A stretch of DNA of 34,935 nt from an uncultured Collinsella sp. (GTDB lineage Bacteria > Actinomycetota > Coriobacteriia > Coriobacteriales > Coriobacteriaceae), in assembly GCA_900547765.1 (NCBI GenBank), contig URIA01000022.1, positions 1 to 34,935 on the forward strand. The letters run 5' to 3'. Shown here piece after piece: positions 15,416 to 24,130 of the stretch. Position 1 is the stretch's first letter. Each line of letters starts with the position of its first letter. A model generated the notes under the pieces. It was given only the letters and a program-made list of their open reading frames with translations. It was not told the DNA's origin and made no database searches. Both the position numbers and the translations under genes were made by a program.

Positions 15416-16198
15416 ATGGCCGAACCCACGCTTTTGCCCGAGCGGCTTCAGTACCGCCCGACCAAGATCGAGCTCGACGAGAGCATCGAGAAGGCCAAGG
15501 CGACCCTTCTTAAGAAGATCAAGCGCTCGGTGTACGTCTACCGCGTTGACTGCGGCGGCTGCAACGGCTGCGAGATCGAGATCTTCGGTTCCATCACGCC
15601 CGTCTTCGACGTCGAGCGCTTTGGCATCAAGGTCGTGCCTTCGCCCCGTCACGCCGATGTGCTGCTGTACACCGGCGCCGTGACGCGTGCCATGCGCATG
15701 CCGGCCCTGCGCGCCTTTGAGGCTGCACCCGATCCCAAGATCGTGGTGTCCTATGGCGCGTGCGGCTGCACCGGCGGCATCTTCTACGACAACTACTGCG
15801 TCTGGGGCGGCACGGATAAGATTCTGCCGGTCGATGTCTACATCCCCGGCTGCCCGCCCAGCCCCGCGCAGACCGTCTACGGCTTTGCCATGGCGCTCGG
15901 TCTGCTGGACCAAAAGCTCCATGCCGAGACCACGGTGGAGGCCGCCGGCGAGCAGGCCGATATCCTGCACCCCGGCGTGCCGTACAAGCTGCGCGTTGCC
16001 ATCGAGCGCGAGGCTCGCGCCATGAGCGGCTACCGTTACGGCCGCGACCTGGCCAACGAGTTTATGGATACGCTCGAGGGCGCGCCCAAGGGCGACATCC
16101 GCGGTGCCATGGCGCTGCTCATCGACAAGCAGGACGATCCGCGCCGCGTCGAGGTGTACTCGGCGCTGCAGGATCTGGTGTTGGCCGGAGGTCGCTAG
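15416..16198 (+). CDS. hyfI: [NiFe] hydrogenase small subunit (NuoB-like)
   Basis: 260 residues (E. coli HyfI about 252). Ligands of the proximal [4Fe-4S] cluster are visible: Cys49 and Cys52 in CGGCNGCEIEIFG, Cys116 in YGACGCTGG, and Cys146 in YIPGCPPSP. These are shared by NuoB and group 4 small subunits. It pairs with HyfG and hands electrons to the nickel-iron site. The start follows AAGGAGGAG; the stop abuts the next gene's ATG. The C-terminal extension after about residue 175 is moderately longer than in complex I. Confidence 0.92.
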   Translation: MAEPTLLPERLQYRPTKIELDESIEKAKATLLKKIKRSVYVYRVDCGGCNGCEIEIFGSITPVFDVERFGIKVVPSPRHADVLLYTGAVTRAMRMPALRAFEAAPDPKIVVSYGACGCTGGIFYDNYCVWGGTDKILPVDVYIPGCPPSPAQTVYGFAMALGLLDQKLHAETTVEAAGEQADILHPGVPYKLRVAIEREARAMSGYRYGRDLANEFMDTLEGAPKGDIRGAMALLIDKQDDPRRVEVYSALQDLVLAGGR

Positions 16199-16780
16199 AT
16201 GGAGCTCACGGACCGCTCTGGTTACTTTGCGGGCCCCGGCATGCTCGGCGGCTCCTTTGGCGATGCCTCGCGCGCAAGCGACGAGGCCGCCGAGGGCGTC
16301 GCCGACCCCTGCCTGGGCGATGCGCCCGACCAGGTGGTCTTTTACGAGCTCACGCGTAAGTTTGTGGAGACCGAGGAAGACGTTCCCCAGGAGGCCTGCG
16401 ACGTGCTGTACTACACGCTCGCCGTGGGCCACCACACCGGCGTGCTCGACTGCTTTGAGCCGCGCTTGTCGGTGCCGGTGGATGTGTTCTATTCGCTCGT
16501 CGACGCGTTGCCGGAGGGGGAGGCTCGGACTAAGTTTGAGGCCATCCGCTCCTTTGGCGAGTGCCAGCTCGACAAGGTGGCGGTGCCGTCGCTGCTCGAG
16601 GCCTGCGATGCGCTGCTCGACGAGCGCGGTTTTCGCGGGTCGGCCAAGGCCGGCATCTCGGTGTTCGACGACGACTTTGGCCTGCATGCCCAGCAGGTCG
16701 CGTTCTTAATGAAGTTTCGCGATCTGGTTGAGCGCGTGCGCGATGTGTCGGGCGTGTATCTGACGGGGAGGTTGCAGTAA
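16199..16780 (+). CDS. hyfJ: HycH/HyfJ-family formate hydrogenlyase maturation protein
   Basis: 193 residues. From about residue 40 the sequence follows E. coli HycH (136 residues): QVVFYELTRKF, then an EACDVLYYTLAVGHHTGVLDCFE stretch whose GHHxGVxDC core is conserved, and a C-terminal VSGVYLTGRLQ. The first 40 residues are an extra N-terminal part not seen in HycH. The family assists assembly or maturation of the hydrogenase large subunit; the exact step is not established. It starts one base after the hyfI stop and overlaps the next start (TAATG). Confidence 0.82.
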   Translation: MELTDRSGYFAGPGMLGGSFGDASRASDEAAEGVADPCLGDAPDQVVFYELTRKFVETEEDVPQEACDVLYYTLAVGHHTGVLDCFEPRLSVPVDVFYSLVDALPEGEARTKFEAIRSFGECQLDKVAVPSLLEACDALLDERGFRGSAKAGISVFDDDFGLHAQQVAFLMKFRDLVERVRDVSGVYLTGRLQ

Positions 16781-17283
16781 TGGGTCGCGTTATGGATGGA
16801 CGTGTGAACGGCGCCCCGTTTGCGGGTATCGTGCTCACGGCGGGAAGCGTGCTGCGTGCCGACGATGCCGCCGGCCCCGTGCTCTCCAAAAAGATGGAGG
16901 ACGCACCCATCGCCGGTTGGTACACCATCGACGGAGGCCAAACGCCCGAGGACGACATCATCGAGGTCAAGCGCGAGCGTCCGCCGCGTCTGGTCTTGGT
17001 CGATGCCGCCGACATGGCGCTGCCCGTCGGCGCCATCCGCTTGCTCGACAAACGTGATGTGGCCCGCAAGTCGATGTTCACCACGCATTCGCTTCCCTTG
17101 TCGATTCTGATCGAAGAGATTGAGCAATCGTGCGAAGATATCGTCTTCATAGGGATTCAGCCGGGCGATACGGAGTTCTATAACCCCATGTCCCCGGGGG
17201 TCTTTGAGGCCGTCGACGCCGTGTATGACGCCGTGGCCGCCAACGACTTTTCCCACTTTGTCCGCTTGGGGCAGGAGCTATAG
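16780..17283 (+). CDS. hycI: Hydrogenase large-subunit maturation endopeptidase (HycI-like)
   Basis: 167 residues (E. coli HycI 156). The nickel-sensing acids and His of the family are present: Asp28 in SVLRADDAAGP, an Asp in LVLVDAADM (75 or 78), and His103 in TTHSLPLS. The family removes the C-terminal peptide of the large subunit after nickel insertion; HyfG in this operon has such a peptide. The start overlaps the hyfJ stop by one base. E. coli's hyf operon lacks its own protease gene, so this combines Hyf-type structural genes with a Hyc-type protease. hypA-F are not in the window. Confidence 0.87.
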   Translation: MGRVMDGRVNGAPFAGIVLTAGSVLRADDAAGPVLSKKMEDAPIAGWYTIDGGQTPEDDIIEVKRERPPRLVLVDAADMALPVGAIRLLDKRDVARKSMFTTHSLPLSILIEEIEQSCEDIVFIGIQPGDTEFYNPMSPGVFEAVDAVYDAVAANDFSHFVRLGQEL

Positions 17284-17322
17284 GAGCGCTTGTCCCTGCT
17301 GATTAGGAAAGAAGTGATTGAC

Positions 17323-18162
17323 ATGGCAGATTCCAAGGCAGAATATCCCGCTCCCGATTGCCTGGCGCCCGCCGCGATCGAGGCCAAGACCGAGACCGCC
17401 GGCGTGACCAAGGCTAACCTGCCGGTCGCTAAGGCCTTTCTGTTGGCAATGTTCGCCGGTGCGTTTATCGCCTTCGGCGGCCTGTTCTTTACGGTGTTTT
17501 TGAGCGACAGCACGCTGGGCTGGGGTGCCCAGCGCGTCGTGGGCGGCCTGTGCTTTTGCCTGGGCCTGGTGCTGGTGCTGGTGTGCGGCGCCGAGCTGTT
17601 TACCGGCAATTCGCTTATGGTCTGCGCGCTCAAGAGCAAAAAGATCACCCTGGTTCAGATGCTCAAGGCCTGGGTCGTCGTGTGGGTCGGCAATTTTGTC
17701 GGCGCTCTGTTCATCGTCTTTTTGGTGTACATGGCCGGCATCTATAAGCTCAACGGCGAGGCGGTCGCCAACTCCATGGTGAGCGTCGCCGCCGGCAAGG
17801 TGACGATCGACTGGGTGACGATCTTCTTCCGCGGCATCCTGTGCAACATCTTTGTGTGCCTTGCCGTGTGGATCGGTACCGCCGGCAAAACCGTGGTCGA
17901 TAAGGTTGTGGGTATTCTGCTGCCGATCTCTGCCTTTGTGGCCTGCGGTTTTGAGCACTGCGTTGCCAACATGTACTTTTTGCCCATGGGTGCCGTGATG
18001 CATGCATGCGGTTATGGTGCCGACGTCGCCGGTGCCGATGCACTCAACGCCGCGGGCATTGCGTTTAACCTGTCCGCCGCCACGCTGGGCAACATCGTGG
18101 GCGGTGCGGTTCTGGTCGCGCTCGGCTACTGGTTTATCTACGCCAAGAAGTCCGAGGCGTAA
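17323..18162 (+). CDS. focA: Formate channel/transporter of the FocA/FNT family
   Basis: This 279-residue membrane protein is close to FocA (285). It has the FNT-type ELFTGNSLM loop (about residues 90-98) and the GFEHCVANMYFLPMG segment with His212, which matches the pore histidine of FocA. It moves formate (and H+) across the inner membrane, supplying or relieving FdhF. I chose the ATG at 17323 with an AGGAAAGAAG site; a TTG at 17290 would add 11 residues but has poor support. It is 39 bases downstream of hycI and probably the last gene of the operon, closed by a terminator. Confidence 0.88.
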   Translation: MADSKAEYPAPDCLAPAAIEAKTETAGVTKANLPVAKAFLLAMFAGAFIAFGGLFFTVFLSDSTLGWGAQRVVGGLCFCLGLVLVLVCGAELFTGNSLMVCALKSKKITLVQMLKAWVVVWVGNFVGALFIVFLVYMAGIYKLNGEAVANSMVSVAAGKVTIDWVTIFFRGILCNIFVCLAVWIGTAGKTVVDKVVGILLPISAFVACGFEHCVANMYFLPMGAVMHACGYGADVAGADALNAAGIAFNLSAATLGNIVGGAVLVALGYWFIYAKKSEA

Positions 18163-18184
18163 GGTACCGTCTGTTTGACGTTGG

Positions 18185-18220
18185 GCCTCCCGCGGGGCGT
18201 TGCCGTGCGGGAGGCTTTTT
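18185..18220 (+). terminator. Rho-independent terminator after focA
   Basis: GCCTCCCGC (18185-18193) pairs with GCGGGAGGC (18207-18215), followed by TTTTT. It should end the hyd-fdh-hyf-foc transcript, separating it from the next gene. Confidence 0.85.
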
Positions 18221-18284
18221 GGGTCTGGGGCTCGTTGCCGGGCTTTTGGCCTGTTGTGTTTGGCTGATGAAAGGGGTAATCGAG

Positions 18285-20402
18285 ATGGCATCTGCTGTGA
18301 AGCGTGACGGTCGCGCCGTGGTGACCACATGCGGGGGATGCTATGCCGATTGCGCCTTTGCGGCACGCGTTGAGGATGGGCGTGTGGTGGCTAAGTTGCC
18401 GGTGCCGGGGCATCCGTGCGCGGCGCGTGCCCTCTGCGCCCGCGGTCGGCATCGCCTGGCAATGCCGTTTGACGAGCGCGATCGCATTGTGCACCCCATG
18501 CGCCGACGAGCTGATGGTTCGGGGTTCGATGCGATTTCGTGGGATGAGGCGTTCGCGCAGATCGCAGCGCGCCTTGGGGAGATTGTTGACGGGCATGGTC
18601 CCCGTGCGCTGGGCATGACGCTCGGCGTGCCCTCGTTCGACCGCTACTGGGCGTATCGTTTTATGCATGCGCTGGGCTCGCCCAACGTATACGGTGCAGA
18701 CGGTGCCTGCGAGGTAAGCCGACTTACGGGTTGGGAGCACAGCTTGGGCTATAGTCCCGCCTCCGACCTGGCGCATACCGATTGCATCATGTACCTAGGG
18801 CGTTCCATTGTCGATTCATCGACGATGGGGGCCGTTGATGCGCTCAACGATGCCCGTCGCCGTGGGGCGAAGATTATCGTGGTCGACCCCCGGCGCAGTG
18901 GCTCGGCTGCGCTTGCCGACCGCTGGCTGCGCGTGCGTCCGGGCTGCGACTTGGCCTTGCTGCTGGGCATTGCGCATGTGCTCATTGCCGAGGGCCTGTA
19001 CGACCACGAGTTCGTTGCCCGCTACACCACAGGTTTTGACGAGCTGACGCAGGCGGCCCGTGCTTGGACGCCCGAGTGGGCCGAGTCGATGTGCGACGTG
19101 CCGGCCGCAGAGATCGCCGCCACGGCGCGCGATCTGGCTGCCGCCGCGCCTGCTGCCGTGGTGGACGCCGGTTTTCATGGCGGCATTGGCATCGCGTATG
19201 CCAATAGCACCCAGACCGCGCGCGCGATTTGTCTGGTCGATGTGCTGCTGGGCTGCATCGGACATGCGGGCGGTGCCCTCAACCCGCCCACGCCGCTTGC
19301 GTTGGGCGACCTCGATCCCACGCGCTTTGCGACGCCGCTGGTGCCGCGTGGGCCCAAGCTAGGGTCCGAGCGCTATCCACTGGTCGATCCGGTGCGCGGC
19401 CTGTGTACGACCATCGGTCAGTCGATTCTTGCCGGCGATTTGCGTGGACTTATCGTCTATGCCAGTAACCCCGGTGCGGGCTATGGCAATGCGCAGGCTT
19501 GGTTGGGTATTTTGCAGCAGCTCGACTTGCTCGTGACCGTTGATATTCGCTGGTCCGAGACAGCGCGCGCTTCTGACTTCGTGCTGCCCGACGTGACGTA
19601 TCTGGAGGCCGACCGTGGCGTGGGAACGGTGATAGGCACCAACGATGCGCGCGTGTTCTACCGTAATGCCGTGCTGCCCGTTCAGCATGACGACACGCGT
19701 CCCGGTCGGGAGATCTTTGCTGGTCTGGCACAGGCGTGTGGTGTGGGCGAGTACTTCCAGTTTACGTCTGACGATCTGGCGGCTGCCCAGGTGGCGCCTT
19801 TTGGGATCAATCTGGACGAGCTCAAGGAGCGCGGCTGGGCCGACACGGGTGTTGCGTTGCCGTCGCGTACGGGCGAGCCGGCGATTCCCTTGGATGGCGG
19901 CAAAATTGCGTTGGCAAGCGACGTATGGGAGCGAGCTGGTCTGGGCCGCGTTCCCGGTTGGATCGCGCCCATGGTGGAGCCCGGTCCGGGGATGTTTCGC
20001 CTCATTAGCGGCAACCGTCCCTTTGAGTCGCACACCTTGCGAAGGCTTGCGGCCCAAGGTGCCGCTGAGGCTGGATCGGACCTGGATGCCGTGCAGATGA
20101 ATGCCGATGCCGCCGCTCGCATGGGTATCGCCAATGGCGAGGTCGTCGAACTTGTGAGCGACCTGGGCCGCGATCGCGTGCGCGTAGAGACGACGCCCTA
20201 TCTGCATCCGGCGTGCATCTTTACGTCGGCCGCCCCGGGTGGGCGTTCGTTTGGCTCCGATGCCGGTGGCGCTCAAGCCTTGGGCGTGGGCCCGCTCGAC
20301 CATACGCCGTTGCGCTGGGATCCGTTGACGGGCGCCGCACTCACCCAGGAAAACGCCGTTCGCGTGGAAAAGATTGCGGCGCGCGAGGATAATAACGAGT
20401 AA
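18285..20402 (+). CDS. Molybdopterin oxidoreductase, DMSO-reductase superfamily (substrate unknown)
   Basis: This 705-residue protein carries an N-terminal [4Fe-4S] motif, Cys16-x2-Cys19-x3-Cys23 with Cys51 as probable fourth ligand, followed by molybdopterin-binding domains and a C-terminal MGD-binding domain (from about residue 575). At the place of the Mo ligand is Cys142 (NVYGADGACEVSR), so it uses Cys, not Sec, and lacks the Sec-His pair of formate dehydrogenase. There is no Tat or Sec signal, so it is probably cytoplasmic. No partner ferredoxin or membrane subunit lies beside it. Overall it looks closest to the PsrA/PhsA/arsenate-reductase branch, but I cannot name the substrate. The ATG at 18285 has AAAGGGG before it; an in-frame ATG at 18267 is possible. 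selA follows 52 bases later. Confidence 0.78.
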   Translation: MASAVKRDGRAVVTTCGGCYADCAFAARVEDGRVVAKLPVPGHPCAARALCARGRHRLAMPFDERDRIVHPMRRRADGSGFDAISWDEAFAQIAARLGEIVDGHGPRALGMTLGVPSFDRYWAYRFMHALGSPNVYGADGACEVSRLTGWEHSLGYSPASDLAHTDCIMYLGRSIVDSSTMGAVDALNDARRRGAKIIVVDPRRSGSAALADRWLRVRPGCDLALLLGIAHVLIAEGLYDHEFVARYTTGFDELTQAARAWTPEWAESMCDVPAAEIAATARDLAAAAPAAVVDAGFHGGIGIAYANSTQTARAICLVDVLLGCIGHAGGALNPPTPLALGDLDPTRFATPLVPRGPKLGSERYPLVDPVRGLCTTIGQSILAGDLRGLIVYASNPGAGYGNAQAWLGILQQLDLLVTVDIRWSETARASDFVLPDVTYLEADRGVGTVIGTNDARVFYRNAVLPVQHDDTRPGREIFAGLAQACGVGEYFQFTSDDLAAAQVAPFGINLDELKERGWADTGVALPSRTGEPAIPLDGGKIALASDVWERAGLGRVPGWIAPMVEPGPGMFRLISGNRPFESHTLRRLAAQGAAEAGSDLDAVQMNADAAARMGIANGEVVELVSDLGRDRVRVETTPYLHPACIFTSAAPGGRSFGSDAGGAQALGVGPLDHTPLRWDPLTGAALTQENAVRVEKIAAREDNNE

Positions 20403-20454
20403 TTGATTCAGCTGATGTATTCGACTGATCTACGTTTCTTTTGAAAGGCCGCAC

Positions 20455-21912
20455 ATGAGCGATAGCCAGAACATGTCCGATGAGGTACGCGCCCGCCTGC
20501 GCGCCATTCCTTCCGTCAACGAGCTGCTTGCCGAGTGGCCGGTGGTGAAGGCGGCGGGGGAGACCTGCGACGCGGTGGTCCATGCTGCCGTGTCGGCTGA
20601 GCTTGACGAAGAGCGCGCCGCGATTCGTGCCGGTGCCGCTCCGCGTTCCAAGCGCGAGCTGGCCTCGGCCATCGAGTGGCGTGCGCATCGCTCCGCGCTG
20701 CCGAGCTTGCGTCCCGCCGTAAACGCTACGGGTGTGGTTATCCATACCAACCTGGGTCGAGCCCCGCTCGCGGAGTCGGCCGCCAAGGCCGTGGCCGAGG
20801 TCGCGCGCGGCTACAGCACGCTCGAGTACAGCGTGGACACCTGCTCGCGCGGGTCGCGCAAAGAGCATGCCGCGCAGCTCATCCGCTCGCTTACCGGTGC
20901 CGAGGACGCGTTGGTCGTCAACAACAACGCGGCGGCCGTGCTACTGGTGTTGGCAACCCATGCCGCGGGCAAGGAGGTCATCGTCAGCCGTGGCGAGCTC
21001 GTCGAGATCGGTGGCAGCTTCCGCATCCCTGATGTCATGGCGGCCTCGGGTGCCAAGCTCGTCGAGGTCGGGGCCACCAACCGCACGCATTTGAGCGACT
21101 ACGAGCGCGCCATCACGCCCGATACGGCCATGATTCTCAAGGTCCATCCTTCCAACTATCGTATCGAGGGTTTCCACGAGGAGGTAGGTTCTCGGGAGCT
21201 TGCGGCGCTTGCTCACAAGCATGGCCTGCTGTTCTACGAGGACCAGGGCTCGGGCGCGCTGTTGCCCGACGACATCTTGGTGCGCGGCGGCGAGGAGCCC
21301 ACACCGGCTTCGGTCGCGGCGGGGCTCGATATCGTGTCATGCTCGGGCGATAAGCTGCTCGGCGCCGCGCAGGCGGGCATTATCATGGGTCGTCGCGATC
21401 TGGTCCAGGCCTGCGGGTCGCATCCGCTTATGCGTGCCCTGCGTCCGGGCAAACTGGCTCTGTCGGCGCTCGAGGCCACGCTGCGTATCTACATGGATGG
21501 CGCCGATGTTGCCCATCGCGATATTCCGGTGCTCAGCATGCTTACGCTGCCGCAGGCTCATCTGGAGCGCCGCGCGCGTAAGCTGCGCGAGCTGATGGTG
21601 GCGGGTCTCGATAAGGCCGGCTGCCCGTGTGCCGTGCAGGTGGAAATCGTCGAGGAGTCGTCGACCCCCGGTGGCGGCTCGCTGCCTACCGTGGAGCTGC
21701 CCACGATGTGCGTTGCCGTGCGTCTTGTTGACGAGCGCCTGTCCGTTGACGCACTCAAGCGCTCGCTCGTCCAAGATTTCGACACGCCGGTCGTCACGCG
21801 CACCTCGCACGATCGCATTCTGTTTGACGTCCGCACGCTCGTGGGCGACCGCGATATCGAGACGGCGGCGTCGACGCTTTCCGCGTGCGTTGCCAAGGCG
21901 GCGCGCCGATGA
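20455..21912 (+). CDS. selA: L-seryl-tRNA(Sec) selenium transferase
   Basis: 485 residues (E. coli SelA 463). It is a PLP enzyme that turns Ser-tRNA(Sec) into Sec-tRNA(Sec) using selenophosphate. The PLP lysine is Lys300 in SCSGDKLLGAAQAG (E. coli Lys295). Other family landmarks are INTNLGRAPL-like VIHTNLGRAPL (about residues 97-107) and the EDQGSGALLP stretch. The start has a GAAAGG site. Its TGA overlaps the selB ATG (ATGA), so the two are translated together. It makes the charged tRNA needed for fdhF in this window. selD is not in the window. Confidence 0.95.
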   Translation: MSDSQNMSDEVRARLRAIPSVNELLAEWPVVKAAGETCDAVVHAAVSAELDEERAAIRAGAAPRSKRELASAIEWRAHRSALPSLRPAVNATGVVIHTNLGRAPLAESAAKAVAEVARGYSTLEYSVDTCSRGSRKEHAAQLIRSLTGAEDALVVNNNAAAVLLVLATHAAGKEVIVSRGELVEIGGSFRIPDVMAASGAKLVEVGATNRTHLSDYERAITPDTAMILKVHPSNYRIEGFHEEVGSRELAALAHKHGLLFYEDQGSGALLPDDILVRGGEEPTPASVAAGLDIVSCSGDKLLGAAQAGIIMGRRDLVQACGSHPLMRALRPGKLALSALEATLRIYMDGADVAHRDIPVLSMLTLPQAHLERRARKLRELMVAGLDKAGCPCAVQVEIVEESSTPGGGSLPTVELPTMCVAVRLVDERLSVDALKRSLVQDFDTPVVTRTSHDRILFDVRTLVGDRDIETAASTLSACVAKAARR

Positions 21913-23876
21913 GTGGGGTCGAAGCGTTGGTGGAATGCCCTGTTATCGTTGGAACGGCGGGCCACGTCGACCACGGTAAGTCGGCACTGATCGAGGCGTT
22001 GACCGGCAAGAATCCCGACCGTCTGGAGGTTGAGCGCCGTCGCGGTATGACCGTGGAGCTGGGCTTTGGCGAGCTGGCGTTGCCGAGTGGCAAGATCGTT
22101 GGCCTGGTCGACGTGCCGGGCCACGCGCATTACTTGCGCGCCATGGTGCAGGGTGCGACGGGCATTGATGTTGCCGTGCTGGTGGTCTCGGCCGTCGAGG
22201 GCGTGATGCCGCAGACCCGCGAGCACGTGCATGTGCTGGAGCTGCTGGGCGTTACGCATATGGTGGTCGCGCTGACGATGTGCGACCTGGCCGATAGCGA
22301 AATGATTGAGCTGGCCGAGCTCGACGTGGACGATTTTCTTTCGGATACCGTGTTTGCGGGCGCGCCGATGGTGCCGGTGTCGTCCAAGACCGGCGCGGGG
22401 ATCGATGACCTGCTGACTGCGCTCGACGAGCAGGTTGCCGCTTGCTGGGATGCCTGCCGTGCCCGCGCCGAGCTCACCGATGCCGCACCGCGTCTGCCTA
22501 TCGACCGCTGCTTTACGATCAAGGGCGCCGGTACCGTGGTGACGGGAACGTTGCACGATGCGCCCGTCGCGGTAGGGGATGAGCTCGTCGCGCTGCCGTC
22601 GCGTACGGTCTGTCGCGTGCGCGGGATTCAGGTGCATGGCGATACGCCGCGGGCGTTGCCCGGTCAGCGTGTGGCGCTCAACTTGGTGGGCGATGCCGTC
22701 GCCACGCTCGATCGCGGTGAGATGCTCGGCGTGGCGGGCCGCTTTGGCCAGACGATGCGCTTCATGATGGCGTTTACGTATTTGGGCCGCGAGGGAGCCA
22801 AGCCGCGTGTGCTCGAATCGGGTGCGCGTGTGCACGTGATGGCGGGTACGGCCGAGGTTGTCGGTCGCATCATGTTCATGGAGGGCGAGGCCCCCATGGC
22901 GGTGGGCGAGACCCGTAATGTTCAGGTACGCTTGGAAAACTCGCTGCCGCTACGTGCCGGGGACCATGCCGTGGTGCTGTCCTATTCGCCCGTGATGCTT
23001 ATTGGCGGCGGGCGTGTGCTGCTTTCGCGCTGCCGTCGCTCGCGCGAGCTTGCCGAAGGGGAGCGTGTGCTGTATGCAGCGCTCGAGTCCGGCGATATCG
23101 CGGGCGGTGTGGGCGCTTGGCTGGCGCTGCAGACGCTGCCGGTTACGGCGGTTGATGTTGCCGAGGCTTTGGATCTTGGTATCGGCGAGGTCGATGCCGC
23201 ACTGCGCGGGTTAGTGGCGCAGGGCGTTGCTTGCGCGCTTGCTGGCTCGGATGGCTCGCTGTATGCAGATTCTTCCGCGCTCGACGCCGCGATGGATGCC
23301 TTGGCGACGACCCTGTCGGCCATGCACGCGGCGGCTCCCAAGGAGACGGGCTTTACGCCCGGCGCCGTTGCCCATGCTGCGTGGCCTGCCGCTGATGAAG
23401 CCGTTGCCGCGGCTCTGATTGCCGAGGGCTGCTCGCGCGGCGTGTGCGCCGCCGAGGGCGCCGAGGTGTTCGACCCGCACTCTGCAGCCGCCGCAGCGCG
23501 TGTGGTGCGCGAGGCTTGCGAGCGCATCGTCGCGCTGCTTGACGAGGCTGGCCTGGATGCACCGGCGCTTCCCGAGGTGGGCGAGCAGCTGCAGCTTGAT
23601 CGCGACACCATGACGCGTGCCCTGCGCGAGCTTTCGCTCAATCGCTCGATCGTTAAGGTCGAGCGCGACGTTGCCCTGTCCGCTGCCGCCGAGGCCCATG
23701 CGCGCGAGCTTGTTACCGCCGCCATTGAGGCAGCCGGCGGTGCTGCCACCACGAGCGTACTGCGCGAGGCCCTGGGTGTGTCGCGCAAACGTGCCATCAG
23801 CATCTTGGAGCACCTGGATGCCGTGCGCTTTACGGTGCTCGACAAGGATGCCGGCGGCCTGCGCTCCCTGCGCTAG
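21909..23876 (+). CDS. selB: Selenocysteine-specific elongation factor SelB
   Basis: 655 residues (E. coli 614). The N-terminal GTPase shows G1 GHVDHGKS (residues 18-25), G3 DVPGH and a G4 equivalent TMCD, different from the canonical NKxD and as divergent as in other SelB proteins. EF-Tu-like domains 2 and 3 follow, and the Ala-rich C-terminal half (about 380-655) contains the winged helices that bind the SECIS hairpin. It delivers Sec-tRNA(Sec) to the ribosome at UGA. The ATG at 21909 overlaps the selA stop; the gene is followed after 25 bases by palindrome copy 3. Confidence 0.94.
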   Translation: MSGVEALVECPVIVGTAGHVDHGKSALIEALTGKNPDRLEVERRRGMTVELGFGELALPSGKIVGLVDVPGHAHYLRAMVQGATGIDVAVLVVSAVEGVMPQTREHVHVLELLGVTHMVVALTMCDLADSEMIELAELDVDDFLSDTVFAGAPMVPVSSKTGAGIDDLLTALDEQVAACWDACRARAELTDAAPRLPIDRCFTIKGAGTVVTGTLHDAPVAVGDELVALPSRTVCRVRGIQVHGDTPRALPGQRVALNLVGDAVATLDRGEMLGVAGRFGQTMRFMMAFTYLGREGAKPRVLESGARVHVMAGTAEVVGRIMFMEGEAPMAVGETRNVQVRLENSLPLRAGDHAVVLSYSPVMLIGGGRVLLSRCRRSRELAEGERVLYAALESGDIAGGVGAWLALQTLPVTAVDVAEALDLGIGEVDAALRGLVAQGVACALAGSDGSLYADSSALDAAMDALATTLSAMHAAAPKETGFTPGAVAHAAWPAADEAVAAALIAEGCSRGVCAAEGAEVFDPHSAAAAARVVREACERIVALLDEAGLDAPALPEVGEQLQLDRDTMTRALRELSLNRSIVKVERDVALSAAAEAHARELVTAAIEAAGGAATTSVLREALGVSRKRAISILEHLDAVRFTVLDKDAGGLRSLR

Positions 23877-23901
23877 ATTGGCTGCTCGGCCCCGCCCCAT
23901 C

Positions 23902-23968
23902 AGTTGCGGTGAAATAGTTCCTGTTTTCCGGTTTAGATGCCTCTTCCAGGAACTATTCCACCGCAACT
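23902..23968. repeat. Long palindromic repeat, copy 3
   Basis: Arms 23902-23923 and 23947-23968 are 22-base inverted repeats with one A·C mismatch, around a 23-base loop. The left arm carries the shared core TTGCGGTGAAATA followed by GTTCCTG, as in copies 1 and 2. It lies between the selB stop and the tRNA-Sec promoter region. A T-run (23980-23984) occurs 11 bases after it, too far for a classical terminator. Confidence 0.9.
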
Positions 23969-24007
23969 TCTCGTTCGTCTTTTTGGGATGGGGCCTGCTC
24001 GGTTTGG

Positions 24008-24013
24008 TAAAAT
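24008..24013 (+). promoter_or_regulatory. Probable -10 box of the tRNA-Sec gene
   Basis: TAAAAT sits 12 bases before the mature tRNA 5' end. A weak TTGGGA (23983-23988) at 19 bases upstream is the best -35 match. Inferred from position and sequence only. Confidence 0.4.
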
Positions 24014-24025
24014 ATCGCCGCACTT

Positions 24026-24122
24026 GGGAACGGATGGGCTCCGGTGGGCTCCGCGGTCCTCAAAACCGTTGCGAGGCGTGCAAAACGTCTTGGATGTGTT
24101 CGATTCACATACGTTCCCGCCA
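24026..24122 (+). tRNA. selC: tRNA-Sec (anticodon UCA)
   Basis: This 97-base gene includes the encoded CCA. The acceptor stem GGGAACG/CGTTCCC plus an eighth position that is G·A, a six-pair D stem (GGGCTC with GGGCTC, two G·U) and a four-base loop CGGT are typical of bacterial tRNA-Sec. The anticodon stem GCGGT/ACCGT holds the loop CCTCAAA with TCA at 34-36. There is a long variable arm of eight pairs (CGAGGCGT with ACGTCTTG) and a T arm ATGTG-TTCGATT-CACAT. The discriminator base is G, as in E. coli selC. Oddities are C at position 33 in place of the usual U, and the non-pairing eighth acceptor position. It decodes the fdhF UGA. Confidence 0.93.
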
Positions 24123-24130
24123 TACGCTAC

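Noticed and set aside
23902..23984. Palindrome copy 3 as an ordinary terminator of selB
   Set aside because: The T-run begins 11 bases after the stem, and the other three copies have none. Copy 4 follows a gene that already has a perfect terminator.
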